DNA from: Saturnia japonica
Lineage: Eukaryota; Arthropoda; Insecta; Lepidoptera; Saturniidae
Assembly (NCBI GenBank): GCA_033032175.1
Contig: CM065322.1
Location: forward strand, 14,384,001-14,448,000
Length of the DNA: 64,000 nt
Direction: 5' to 3'
The notes beneath the pieces are model-generated. The model saw only the letters and a list, made by a program, of their open reading frames with translations, was not told where the DNA came from and did not search any database. Shown piece by piece: positions 33,900-44,330 of the stretch (the first letter of the stretch is position 1; every line of letters starts with the position of its first letter). Position numbers and translations under genes: made by a program.

Positions 33900-34340
33900 T
33901 TCTATACAATTAATGAAAATGAAGTGTCTTTTTGTGTTACCTATAAAAAAAAATTGTCAGTCTGTTTGTTCCGGGTATTCGCCGAAACGGTTGGACTGAT
34001 TAAGCGAAATTTTCGTTGGCAGATACCTGATATTATAAGGAGAAGTTTAGGCTACTTTTATTCTAGAAAAATAATTAGGGTCCCGCGCAAATAAAAACTA
34101 AATGGTCATGGTGAATCACTTCGGGCGCTTAAATGGCTTACGTTGAGCAAACCATAAGAAATATATCAATTTAATGTACTACATAATTGTAGATATTAAA
34201 AAGACATACAGAAAGTTAGCGAAAGCATATGTCTATCTTCTAAGGATCACCCACCATAAGCATATAACCGGAAAAGGGAATAGCAAGATGCGCGCGTATG
34301 TCCGATCAATAGCATTCTATAGTCCATGCGAACGAAGTTA
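33900..34340 (+). repeat. Rep4 copy, the uninterrupted one
   Basis: Runs from 'gtctgtttgttccgggtatt' through 'ttaggctacttttattctag' to 'tctatcttctaaggatcacc' and 'gcatataaccgg'. It serves as the reference that shows the 22.9-24.2 kb copy to be split. Confidence 0.68.
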
Positions 34341-34734
34341 CACACACACGAAAATAACAAAAAGAGGTTTATCGAGATATATTTTTAAATTAACGACGAA
34401 TTATTACATAGCCGGCTTACCGAAACATTTTTAATTTTTTCTTTTACCAGTCTAAATTTAAATCTAAATTATTGTGACCAGAACATGCACACACTAAAGT
34501 AAAAAGGGGGCTTATAAAATAGCAGAATTTATTCGTTAATCGTTGCCAAGTGCGATTAGTCAGTGATTTTACATTGATTGTCCAAAAAGATTCTCGTTTG
34601 ACACGTTTGTTTGATTGAGAACTTTTATCATGTCAATTTCGAAATAAAATGATTCAGTAGAAGTTTAGTACAGCATACTAGGTTTTTGGAATTTATTTAA
34701 AGATTTAGCTGTAATTGACCCGCGAGTGATAAGT

Positions 34735-35085
34735 TTATGAGTTTATTATGCATAAGGAAGGAGGAATGTCATATAATTAGGATCTTAAGTATGAAACTGG
34801 ACGGAAATAAGAGTAGAGAAAGACTGAAGAAGGTATGGAGATTGTGTGTGGAATTATATGTGTGTAAAATGTATGAATACAGAGAAGAAAGCCGAGAAGA
34901 AGACAGACAGAGAAGAGTGGTAGAAGAAAACATGTTCTGCTTACTCTACTTAGTTGGTTTAAACACAAGAAGGATAATATATAGATTTAGCATTAATTAT
35001 ATTTATATGAAAGTACACTTAGAAAACCATGTACCATATATCACTTGAACGAAGCTATGAAAGAATGGATTAGGTGCTAAAGTCA
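34735..35085 (+). pseudogene. Degraded LINE 3-prime coding fragment
   Basis: The frame reads IRKEECHIIRILSMKLDGNK, then RERLKKVW, which resembles the 'RRDExHxIRxxLxMxxDGxRxRGRPKKxW' block near the end of lepidopteran retrotransposon proteins. It parallels 840-1190. The catalytic domain is absent. Confidence 0.5.
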
Positions 35086-37554
35086 AAAAGATACAGTTAT
35101 AAATTGTACGAACTAAGACTTGATTATTAGTTTAAAAATCACAATCTCATGAAGCACTTATCGTAGGATTGGATTTGTAAGAAGAATCTACTCAGAAGAA
35201 GATAATAAAAATTTACGAATCATTCTCCTTCGAATAAACTGCATCTGTTCTTGTAAATTATCTTCTTCTTTTTCTTACCCTTATCTCACCTAAGTAGAAT
35301 CGGTATAACATATTTTACTCTTCCACTCGTCCACTTAAGTATAACTATAAGTGTTATTGTCAAAATGTCATAAGAGTTAGTTAAGCCCTTTTTGAGTTGA
35401 ATCCGGAAATACAAACACACAGACACACAAAAAAAAATTTTGATCATATTCATGATAACAAAACCTATCGGAAAATTTCAAGGAAATATTAAATGTACTG
35501 ATATGAGTACAGATTTATCAATCTATGGACATCTTTATACTGTGTATTATTAGGACAAAATACATATTTGAAGCAAAACTTGTATGTTAATATTTTAAGC
35601 ACGTCGTTATCACTCGTCTTTGATTGTTCAACTAAGCTTTGTTAGACTTTTTGTGGTATAAGTAACAAACTTGGATGCAGTCTATCTGATTTTAACAACT
35701 GCATATAGGAATTTGTAACCAACCTCAAATAGGACCGCAATTCTAAGAGAATCAATAAGCAAATTCAATAATTACTTCTACAACGTCTTCTTTCGAAGAA
35801 TGATTCTCAAATTGTTTTCCATAATTATATTACGATATATCTATAATAATATAATATATAATGCATGTATATATTAAAACATCAAATGTTAACAAAGTAT
35901 TAAAATCTAATAAGAGATACTTAATAAAACCAAATATTTAAATTTGTACAGCGTCGCTCGGTCCAATCTAATTTTATTGCCGCGGAATATTTTTGTTTTT
36001 ATTACGAAATTCTAAAAAGCGTTTCCTTTCGACCGATCAGAGGTTTATTACTACTGTAATTTCGAATCCGATCTAAAATAATGTTATCCGACAAAGCTAT
36101 CTATGCCTTCGATGAAAGTGGAAACATCATCAATGTATTTACAAAAAAAGTTGCTTACGGGACGTAACAACTAAGTTCGTGTTAACACAATTCGTGGACA
36201 AAATGAATAAGTTTATTTTCAATATTTACTCGCTATTGTTTGGATTGTAGATTGCAGGCTTCACACGTGAGCTGCGAAGCGTAAAATATGCTGAAAGATT
36301 GTTTATAATTGCCTGGGGTTATGTGTGTTTATATTTTTCACACGGAAACCACTATCGTCATATCTTTGTGATATATCACTATCAAACAACTTCGATGCAA
36401 GTCATCCTTACTTGCTAATTATTGATTGAATCATATCACAATGGGATCAATAACGTCAATAGTTATGTTAGGTAAGTTTCTTATAGTTTAAAGAATTGGC
36501 CTATTGCTGATTTCTCATTATAACCTCAAATGAATTGTGGTTATATTAATCATGATTCATGATATGATTATTTGTCGATCTTTAACAACTACTAGTAGTG
36601 GTTAATGTATTAAACAAAGATTTATTTTCATGCTTTTCATCTTTTTCTAACTCTATTCAAAAAGCAGTCCAACTCATCTTACATTTTGCGAATCCAGTTA
36701 CGACGTCATTTCATTGCGTCATGGATCCAAACAACGGCAATTTTAGTTAACAGTTGACACTGTATTGTATAAGTTTGGTCGCCTTAATACAATGTTGGAT
36801 TTACAGCCTTAATAACTATATTCGCAGTCTTTGTTGTTCATTAATTAGTGGTATTACGAAATACGGTTAGAAGTTTTTATTCTTAGCAGATTACGCTTCA
36901 TTGTTTTTTAGAAATCTATCTCTTTGTACAGACCTTTGCACCTTATTTAATAACAAATAATACAGGTTTATTAATTTTTAAATATTGAAATCGAAAAGTA
37001 AGCCTTCATCAAGTCATTATGACTATTATTTCAAAATAAAATCAATGTTTCTTTGTTAACCAATATTTGTCATACCAAATAACATATTTATTGACATAGT
37101 ACATACGCTTCTTCAATATCAAACATAATTTAACTAATTCAATATTTATCATTACTTGGTCTTTAGTTCAAATGTCGCTTAGCTATTGCAGCATTATCTT
37201 TAGTTATGAAAGTGTCATAAATTCAAATTGAATATAGCTTGAATTCTGTAATTTATTTTTAATCATTACAAATCAAATACAAATAAACACCGTAATTTTT
37301 TTCCTTACAGATTTACACAGTATAATATTATTTTAATTTCAATACTGATATTCAACAATTAATTTAATCAAAGTCGAAAGTATTAATAATCTTACATATA
37401 AAGTGTGAAGTTTGCGACCGCAACAATGTTATACAAAATCATGCGCATAAAATGTGTAAATGTCCTCGGCAGACATACTTCACGTGCGTTTCGTATCGAT
37501 TACCAATTTGTACAACAGAATCTATTATTAACACAAAACCATTATTTGTTACAG
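35086..37554. other. Low-repeat region upstream of the FGF exon
   Basis: About 2.5 kb with little recognisable transposon sequence, in contrast to the rest of the window. It is a good candidate for promoter and upstream regulatory DNA of the FGF gene. A possible tiny exon (atgggatcaataacg... ending at a consensus gtaagt donor at 36473) and a TATA-like 'acatataaagtg' at about 37393 are noted but unproven. Candidate splice acceptors are 'ttttccttacag' at about 37311 and 'attatttgttacag' ending at 37554. Confidence 0.45.
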
Positions 37555-37908
37555 ATCGTGTGTTCACCGTTCACCGTCCGCAAACATCGTATCGTTTGCG
37601 GCTCCGAGTAAATTGAGACAGGTCGTAGTGTCGCAAGCCAAACTGAAATGACGCAACACTGATAGCACAGACGAGATTAACATGAAAATAATGATGCGTA
37701 CCGTTTCGAAGAAACGAACTGTTTTACAATCACGAAATTAGAAAACACCACGTTGGGCGCCACCGTGAAGTTTTGTCGAGTGGTTTCAAGGTGAATGATT
37801 GTGTAAGCGGTGAGTGATAAACCGAAGTGTTTGTGTGATTGTGCGGGGTATGTCCGGGGGTGTTGTGCAGTGACGGCGCCCGGGCGGCTGCCATGGGCGC
37901 GGCGCGCC
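37555..37908 (+). promoter_or_regulatory. Probable 5-prime leader of the FGF gene
   Basis: The sequence becomes GC-rich toward the start codon, unlike its surroundings. It holds two ATGs ahead of the FGF start, both out of frame. The transcription start is not determined, and if the acceptor at 37554 is used the leader begins there. Confidence 0.45.
37850..37873 (+). promoter_or_regulatory. Upstream ORF 1 (7 codons plus stop)
   Basis: An ATG in a weak context (ggggtATGt) opens a seven-codon frame, M S G G V V Q, and ends at TGA 35 bp before the FGF start. If transcribed, it could reduce ribosome flow to the FGF start. Confidence 0.4.
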
Positions 37909-38132
37909 ATGCGTCTGCGCACGCGCCCGCTGCGGCTCCTCCTCGCGGCGTTGGCGCTGGCCTCGTGCGCCGCTGCCCCTGCACCAGAGCCGCGCGCGCA
38001 AAGATCCGCGAACCTCAGCCACATTACAGGCACCTCGCGCACTATACAGATGTTCCTCAAGAACCGATACCTTCAGCTGATGCCAGATGGCACTGTCAAC
38101 GGCACTACAGAAGACCACAGCGTTTACTGTGA
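37893..38132 (+). promoter_or_regulatory. Upstream overlapping ORF 2
   Basis: The ATG at 37893 lies 16 bp before the FGF start in a strong context (gccATGg, with G at -3 and +4) and a different frame. Its frame stays open past the FGF start to 38132. That end is intronic, so the true end depends on the next exon. This arrangement usually lowers translation of the main frame. Whether the mRNA includes this ATG is unknown. Confidence 0.4.
37909..38128 (+). CDS. Fibroblast growth factor family ligand, first coding exon (partial gene)
   Basis: The exon encodes 73 full codons and one extra base (phase 1). Residues 1-23 form a basic start plus hydrophobic core (LRLLLAALALASCAAA), a typical cleavable signal peptide, so the product should be secreted. 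Residues 35-37 (NLS) and 64-66 (NGT) are N-glycosylation sequons. Residues 50-73 (LKNRYLQLMPDGTVNGTTED then HSVY) match the first beta strands of the FGF beta-trefoil, where family members show 'LxxxPDGxxxGTxxDxS'. FGFs have a conserved intron close to this point. The exon ends at a strong donor, ACT|GTGAGT. FGFs bind receptor tyrosine kinases (Breathless/Heartless type in insects) and guide tracheal, mesodermal and other tissue growth. The start is the first in-frame ATG and has G at -3. The compact, vertebrate-like layout could be an FGF1- or FGF9-like insect ligand or a branchless orthologue; I cannot decide. The remaining trefoil must be encoded downstream. Confidence 0.87.
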
Positions 38133-38134
38133 GT
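38129..38134 (+). promoter_or_regulatory. Splice donor of FGF exon 1
   Basis: GTGAGT directly follows the last conserved FGF codons. Reading on through it leaves the family pattern at once and meets a stop after a non-conserved, hydrophobic tail. Confidence 0.85.
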
Positions 38135-39060
38135 ACTTGTCATTTCTATTTTATACATTCTACAATTCTCTAATGCTCTAAAGGTAGACTCCCACGGTCC
38201 GTGATATTTTGGACGGACGTGGACCAGCCCGCCTAACGACGCACCATGGGAAGAGTATCGTTTGTGGAAGCGCAAACAAGTCCGTAGCCGTAATGTTCGG
38301 TGTGTGGCTGTCCGTGCTTTTTGGCCATACGTGAGAATCCAGAATATAACGGACCGTGGAATACTTATTTGGAATACCGTGGATTACCGTAGAATACTTA
38401 TATTGGAGCTACTTTAAAACTGTTAAGACAAATACGATGCTGTTTAATTACTCGAGGCCATGTTTGATTACGAGTGAAAATTAAAATTTAAAACTGTGTT
38501 ATATTATTTAAGTTAACGTGGGTTAATTAAAATTTTAAATGTCAAAAATTACGCATTAATAGAACGATAGACGGAACCATAAAACGCCGCGAGTAAATTT
38601 ATATCGCATTTTTAGTGGTCAAGTAATTCGCAAATGCTACCACTAGTATTAAGTTGCAAAATATACGGATTTAGAAACATAAACAGTAATGCAATGTACC
38701 GCTTAAACATTTCAAATTTGTAATAAAACGTTCTTAATTTGACGTTTAATCGTAAAACTTAAAGATATATTAATTTAATACCTAAGTTTATGATTAAATA
38801 AAGTACTTATTATATGTATCTTCGATTAACGATAATGCTTGACAGATTAAACAAAACTGGATACGTAAGTAATTGCGTGTATGTTATAGCTTAAGTTTTG
38901 TACAGGTAGTACCTATCTAAGTTATGACTGATTAAATTTTTTTTATTTCTTGCTGGTGACACATTGAGATATCGAACTGTTCAGATGAAAACCAGATATT
39001 TTGCGACATTGTCTTAAACTTCATTTATGGATAGATACTATAGATATAGTATATTTTAAA
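38135..39060. other. Start of the FGF intron
   Basis: No further exon was recognised. Near 38180-38400 several variants of 'acggtccgtg', 'ggaccgtggaata' and 'taccgtggattac' occur close together, suggesting an old local duplication or a small repeat. Confidence 0.5.
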
Positions 39061-39365
39061 GAAGTGATGGCTCAGTTGATAGCGTGTACGTACTCCGCGT
39101 TGATTGACATGAGTTCGAATCCCTGCAATGAGTCTGAGCTTTCGGTGAAGGAAAACATCGTGATTAAACCATGGCATGGTGGTAGAGCCTTTTCTAAATA
39201 CCCCTGGCTAGTTACAAGTTGAAAATCTGTCACCAAACACCAATAGGTGGGTTCCGGCAGCTGCACTTAAGAGCCAGTCTTGCACTAGGCGTACCGTGCC
39301 ACCATCTCGGGCTTCATCGTCAGTTAAGATCAGGTGCGATTGTGACCACAACGCTAAACCTATAA
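39061..39365 (+). repeat. SINE-B copy, best preserved
   Basis: Head 'gatggctcagttgatagcgt', B-box-like 'gagttcgaatccctgcaatg', body 'ggtgaaggaaaacatcgtga' and tail 'cagttaagatcaggtgcgat'. It lies inside the presumed FGF intron. Confidence 0.85.
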
Positions 39366-39484
39366 CGATAAAAAAATAAAAATAGATATATTACTAGTTA
39401 TTGCTCGCGGGTCCAGAGAGAGATGATAAATAAAAGGTCCGGGATGACTCCTATGTGTTAATACAGGTTATAAACTATTAATGT

Positions 39485-39580
39485 AACACATTTTATTCAA
39501 ATCCGTTCAGCCGTTTTTACGTGATTAAACAAACATCGAAAAATACAAACTTTTGCATTTAAAGGTAACATTAGCAGAAG
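39485..39580 (-). repeat. Rep6 copy
   Basis: The complement contains 'cgtaaaaacggctgaacgga', matching 60-185. Confidence 0.6.
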
Positions 39581-39639
39581 GATATTTGTAGGATAATAAT
39601 TTGTACTCATTTACTTTAGTAGGTACGCCATAGTGACTG

Positions 39640-39740
39640 CACTTTGTCTAATGGTAAGCACAGTGCAATCCAAAAACGACAGTGAACATCAAGAGATCGG
39701 CAATCCGTCGACGGTCGCCGCTGTCGTATCGACCTGCAAT
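39640..39740 (+). repeat. Rep11 copy
   Basis: 'ggtaagcacagtgcaatcca' and 'atcggcaatccgtcgacggt' match the complement of 43596-43715. Confidence 0.55.
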
Positions 39741-40129
39741 TTATACATAAAATACTAACCATAGAATGAGCATTTGTGTCCCACTGAGTCGTGGAGAGAA
39801 ATTCGTCATAGTGTCTTATTTTTGTTTTGTCTCGGGGTCAATGTAGACTCAGCTGTCAACAACTTGCAGGCTGGCATGACAGTGAAGACTGTCGAATGAC
39901 TGCTGCTATTTTTGTATGATACTATGCTTACTTTTGTGCACAGTACTTAAAGTCAGTTTGTCGAGCTGATGAAAAAAAAAACTGATTCCAGTACAGAAAT
40001 AGTTACTTCAATATAATTTCTATTCAAACAAATATGTCATGGCTCAAGATATTGTTCTTTTGTTTAGTCGGAAACTTGATTAATCTCTAAAACAGCTAGT
40101 CATATAAAAAAAAATCTTTTTTTCCATTT

Positions 40130-40610
40130 TATAGCTTATTTCAAAATCAAAATCAAAAAAACTTTTTTCAATTCAGACCCTAAGAAGCCACTTATGAACG
40201 TCAAAACACTGCTGCTGGTTCAGAACATATCACAGATATCGAAAAGAACCGGCAAGAAACTCGATCGGGCTTACCTTTTTCAACTGTACAAGTGTTAATA
40301 TATTAGGTACATTAATAATAATTTTGTGGATGCAGAGAGAGGCAGTCACTTCCGGACATCATTATCATTCACATAATGATCCACCCTATAAATAACCTTT
40401 TGACAGTAAAGTCCGCTTGACATGGTCCTTGAACTTGTTGTCCGGCAAATCAGTAATGTGCTTCGGGATCTTGTTATAGAACCTAACATTATTACCTAAA
40501 AAACTTTTTTTTTATTGTCTAAAACATGGTGAGACCAATTTATCTCTATTCCTAATATTAACATGTGCTGATCTTTGATCTTCGATTTTTATTCAGGAAT
40601 GTCCTAATTT
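40130..40610 (-). pseudogene. LINE-3 3-prime end with ORF C-terminus
   Basis: The complement carries 'ggttctataacaagatcccg' and 'caaggaccatgtcaagcgga', as in the 23.3 kb copy, so the same LPDNKFKDHVKRTLLSKGY coding tail is present with local frame damage. The 3-prime untranslated end shares 'gtcaaaacactgctgctggt' (plus strand) with 56.1 kb. The catalytic domain is absent. Confidence 0.75.
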
Positions 40611-41304
40611 ATATAACATCACGTTAAGATCCTAAAGCACGAGCAGTAACCTTAAACGTCAAGATATCTGGCAAGTATCAGGAAGTACGTGAAGTGAGAA
40701 TGATACGCTATGGGGGTTTGGCGGCGGCGTGGTGGCGCGTTGGAAGAATAAATTAGACACGGGTGAAACCATGTGGCAGAACTAGTTTATTATAAGTATA
40801 GTTAAAACAGGTTTAGCTCGTAATCCTTTGACATAAATCATTGCAACGCCCGTGTTCTATTTAACAATAAAAAAAAAACGAATCAGAAAATAATTACACC
40901 TCGTGAGGCATAGACAATAAAATGATTCCGTAATAACAACACACGTCTTAATAGTTCCTAATTCTGAACCGTAATTATATATTTGGTCAATTGTACAATC
41001 GGTTTTAGTGACTCTGTATGTATTTTTACCGGCCGCCCGAGGTTTGTTTGCCGGTGGTCCGCCCAGCTTGCTCGGTGAGATTCTGATCGTCATGTTCTAA
41101 TAATCGCTTTACAATGATACGTTTCTTACAGCACATAGATATTAAACAGTTAAACCTTTAGATTGTAAACAAAACAGTAATCCACATTCAGTTGCCAATT
41201 ATCAACTGCTCGTACAATCCATTGGTCGTGTTAAATCGAAAGCAGTTTTCTTCTTTTTGAAAATGCTACCAATATGGACACTGTAATAGCGTATTTTGGT
41301 TACT
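40611..41304. other. Intergenic or intronic DNA
   Basis: No gene seen. A short GC-rich stretch (ggcggcggcgtggtggcgcg) lies at about 40720. Confidence 0.4.
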
Positions 41305-41510
41305 TCAGTGTTCTTACAAGGAGTTTTTATGACATGTCAAGATTCATGTTATTATTTGTAATTCACTTCATTTGAATACAAAAATCAAATTATATTATTA
41401 ATGAAACCAATATTACGCTACATAGGGTCAAATCACGTAAGATTATGAATAAAAAAAAAACACTACATGACACTAAAATCTCGCCAAAAACTTCGAAAGT
41501 TCTTTTAGTT
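41305..41510 (-). repeat. Rep3 copy, lacking the hairpin part
   Basis: 'ggagtttttatgacatgtca', 'caatattacgctacataggg' and 'actaaaatctcgccaaaaac' match the complement of the Rep3 5-prime half. Confidence 0.6.
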
Positions 41511-41613
41511 TGTTGACTAAATTAAAATCACGAATGATGTGAAGGAAAAGTGGTCAGGATGTGTGTGAAGGATACTTTTATTTCGACTTGACGCTTTTTA
41601 GTTATGTATATAA

Positions 41614-41640
41614 TAGGTCTTTACCTATGAAATTGCCGTT
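41614..41640 (+). repeat. Mariner left terminal inverted repeat
   Basis: This is 27 bp, exactly complementary to the right end. Transposase would bind here. Confidence 0.93.
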
Positions 41641-41802
41641 CTGCAGTACTGGCCATTTCAAATCAAAATATTTTTTGTTTGGCTAAGAATTCTAATTTCA
41701 AATTAATTTTATTTTGAAAACATGGAATTCTTTTTCCAAAAGTAGTTATTTGTTTATTGATTAGTGTTACAATTTCATCGCATTTCAATATTTTCTGTCA
41801 TC

Positions 41803-42812
41803 ATGGATACGTTCAAAGTTCGAGTAATTATGGAATATGAGTACCGTCGTGGCAGCAACGCGGCACAAGCGGCACGCAACATCAACGACGTTTACGGAGC
41901 TAACACTACAAACCAACGCACCACCTGTTATTGGTTTGCTCGCTTCCGTTCTGGGAATTTCGTCCTGAAAAATGAACCTCGCGGTCGTCCGAAGAATTTG
42001 GTCGACAATGACGAATTAAAGGCGATTGTGGAAGCTGATGATACACAATCTACGGCTGAATTAGCAGCAGCTTTCGACGTTAGCGTCAAAACAATATTGG
42101 TCAATTTGCGTCATTTTGGCAAGGTAAAAAAGCTTGACAAATGGGTGCCCCACGAACTCAATGATCGCACGCGTCGAGACGTGCCTTGCACTGCTCAACA
42201 GACACACAAATGAAAGAATTTTGAACCGCATTGTTACCTGCGATGAAAAATGGATTCTGTTTGATAACCGCAAGCGCTCAGAAAGTTGGTTGGATCCTGG
42301 TTCAGCACCTAAACAATACCCTAAACGAAAACATACCCCTAGAAAAGTGATGGTCACTGTTTGGTGGTCTAGCGCCGGTGTGATTCATCACTTCTTCTTA
42401 CCAAACGGGGGTGAGCATTACTGCAGATGTGTACTGTGAAGAACTGAACACAATGATGGAGAAGCTGGCACATCTCCAACCAGCATTGGTCAATCGCTCG
42501 TCTCCGCTGCTCCTGCACGACAACGCGCGACCTCATACTGCACAGCAGACGGTCTCCAAGTTGCAAGAACTGGGGTTGGAAGTTCTCCGTCATCCGCCCT
42601 ACTCACCAGACCTTGCGCCTACAGACTATTACTTTTTCCAGAATTTGGATAACTCCTTGGCGGGAAAAAAATTCAATACCCGAGAGGCAGTACAAAATGC
42701 CTTTGAAGAATTTGTTGCCTCTCGTCCAGCTGATTTCTTTAAGAAGGGCATCAATAAACTGCCACTGTGCTGGCAAAGATGCATTGATTGCTTGGGTGAT
42801 TACTTCGATTAA
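41803..42812 (+). pseudogene. Mariner transposase broken by two frameshifts
   Basis: The start is the ATG of MDTFKVRVIMEYEYRRG. The N-terminal part carries the two helix-turn-helix DNA-binding segments (AAQAARNINDVYG and TAELAAAFDVSVKTI) and the family block WVPHELN. The catalytic aspartates are all present: TCDEKW, HDNARPHTA and LAPTDYYFF. The last two are 34 residues apart, the DD34D mark of mariner. The ORF needs three frames. A net one-base gain (or two-base loss) lies near 42165-42185. A second net gain lies in a run of five G at about 42409-42413, where GGV would read on correctly with four. About 336 codons fit the family length. Only the frame breaks prevent a full protein. The second could be a sequencing slip. 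Confidence 0.93.
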
Positions 42813-42861
42813 TACAAATAAAAAATACATGAAAAAAATTCGTTTAAATTTTTTCATACAA

Positions 42862-42888
42862 AACGGCAATTTCATAGGTAAAGACCTA
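42862..42888 (-). repeat. Mariner right terminal inverted repeat
   Basis: Exact complement of the left 27 bp. Confidence 0.93.
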
Positions 42889-43057
42889 ATATATAAATAA
42901 ATAAAATTGCAGTTCGTTTATAAAAACAAATCCTTATACACGACGTAAAAAATCAAACGATACCCAGTAAAAAATCGTGACAGGCGCCATCTCTTATCAT
43001 TACAAAAAGTAACCATGAAAGTATTTGGTTTATTGATATATCAACTGATCTATACAA

Positions 43058-43320
43058 TTAAATAAAATTGTAATGTCTGTTTGTAATGTAAAAACAACGA
43101 GTTTTTAGTAAATGCATTTGAAATTATATACGATACTTAAACAAAAAAAAAACAATTTTAAAATTTTTGTCTGTCTGTCTGTTTGTTCCGGGTAATCTCC
43201 GAAACGATCGGACCGATTTTGACGTAACCTTTACTGATAAATAGCTGATGTTATTGGGAGTAACTTAGGCTACTTTTATTTTAGAAAAAGAATTAGGGTT
43301 CCTCAAATAAAGCATTCAAA
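43058..43320 (+). repeat. Rep4 copy, 5-prime half
   Basis: 'aacaacgagtttttagtaaa', 'ctgtctgtttgttccgggta' and 'taacttaggctacttttatt' define this as the best conserved example of the Rep4 front. Confidence 0.7.
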
Positions 43321-43595
43321 ATCTTCATTAAAATATTTTTGTGACTTTCATAGCACCTCTCTCTTATTTACTAAAAGCGGATTTAGTTTTCTTACGCATT
43401 TTGTTTTTAATTTTACATTTGACCATAAACAGATTTTTTTTAATATTTTAAAGCCGAGTTGACTTAAAAACTATGTTAGTTTAAGACTGTAAGAGACTAG
43501 CTTTAGCATTTTACTTTGTACTGTCATATCGTCGGCCAAAATGTTCCCTTCTTCTTAGGGCATCGACTTCTTCAAGCGTAACGTGAAGAGATATT

Positions 43596-43715
43596 TATGC
43601 AGGCTGGCATGACAGCCGTGACCTCCGATAGATTTAGATATCTCGGTGGTCGCCGTTGTATTTGGATTGAGCTGTGCTTACCATCAGAGACAGTACCGTC
43701 AATTTGCCGAGCAAC
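43596..43715 (-). repeat. Rep11 copy
   Basis: The complement reads 'ctgatggtaagcacagctca' and continues with a GC-rich body and 'cacggctgtcatgccagcct'. Confidence 0.55.
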
Positions 43716-43789
43716 TATTATATATATAAAGAGTTACTATCATATAGATTCACTTTATATATCGAGTTTCAGGGATATTCAGTGTGGAT

Positions 43790-44330
43790 TATGTTTTGAC
43801 TGAGGTATATGCAAAAACATTTCTGCGCAGATATTGGAAACATCCTGGTTTTTCTGTACAATGGTTTTACTGCTTCCATCAATCGACGGTTTTACAAATT
43901 ATATTACAACTAACACGCGATTTAGACACATTACAACTTCGCGGAGGCTTCGGTCTCTTTGTCTCTTCTACCGCATTTACAATGGGGAATGCTCCGAGAA
44001 ACTTTTCGGTATGGTGCGCTCATCACCGTTTCAAACTGAAACCTTCCGCTGTTTGCTGACTGCTTATCCTAACACTGTAAAACCTAGTTGAAACGAGACA
44101 ACAGTAAGGTTCTCTAGAACATTCCTATCACGTATGCTAGGATTGTGGATAGGACTATTCGGACCATTTTTCCCCAGGGCTTATAACATGGGCCTCTTTA
44201 AAAAGGGGTTGAAATACGATCTCCAAGGTCGGAAACATTACTGTAATGCCCAAGGTATTCCAGTTGTCCATAGGCGACGGTATAAAATTACCATCAGGTG
44301 GGTTGTCTGTTAATGATTAAAGTTACATTA
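43790..44330 (+). pseudogene. LINE-4 C-terminal fragment
   Basis: One frame reads RRLRSLCLFYRIYNGECSEK and, after a stop, TTVRFSRTFLSRMLGLWIGL then FFPRAYNMGLFKKGLKY. This is the typical C-terminal order of lepidopteran non-LTR retrotransposon proteins (FYRIYxGECSEEL, then RTxxLWNxL, then VFPxxYxMGLFK). The copy ends near a 'catcaggtgggttgtctgtt' tail. Frame changes separate the blocks and no polymerase domain remains. It is the in-window reference for the 430-815 piece and for the origin of the 133-bp array. Confidence 0.75.

Larger units (their letters stand above)
41614..42888 (+). mobile_element. Mariner DNA transposon, nearly complete
   Basis: A 27-bp perfect terminal inverted repeat (beginning taggtctttacctatgaaat) bounds a 1275-bp unit at 41614-41640 and 42862-42888. 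The length and single internal ORF are as expected for mariner. The outside bases are rich in TA on both sides, as expected for insertion into TA, but the exact TA copy cannot be fixed because the flanks are TA-rich. The outer end of the inverted repeat is itself palindromic (aggt-cttt-acct). It lies in the presumed FGF intron. The low damage suggests a recent insertion. Confidence 0.94.

Noticed and set aside
37810..37908. Extending the FGF protein upstream to 37810
   Set aside because: The codon there is GTG, not ATG. The first in-frame ATG is at 37909 and directly starts a good signal peptide.
37677..38118. Minus-strand open frames of 84-127 codons across the FGF exon
   Set aside because: They arise from the GC-rich exon being open in several frames; only the plus strand shows a signal peptide, FGF motif and splice donor.
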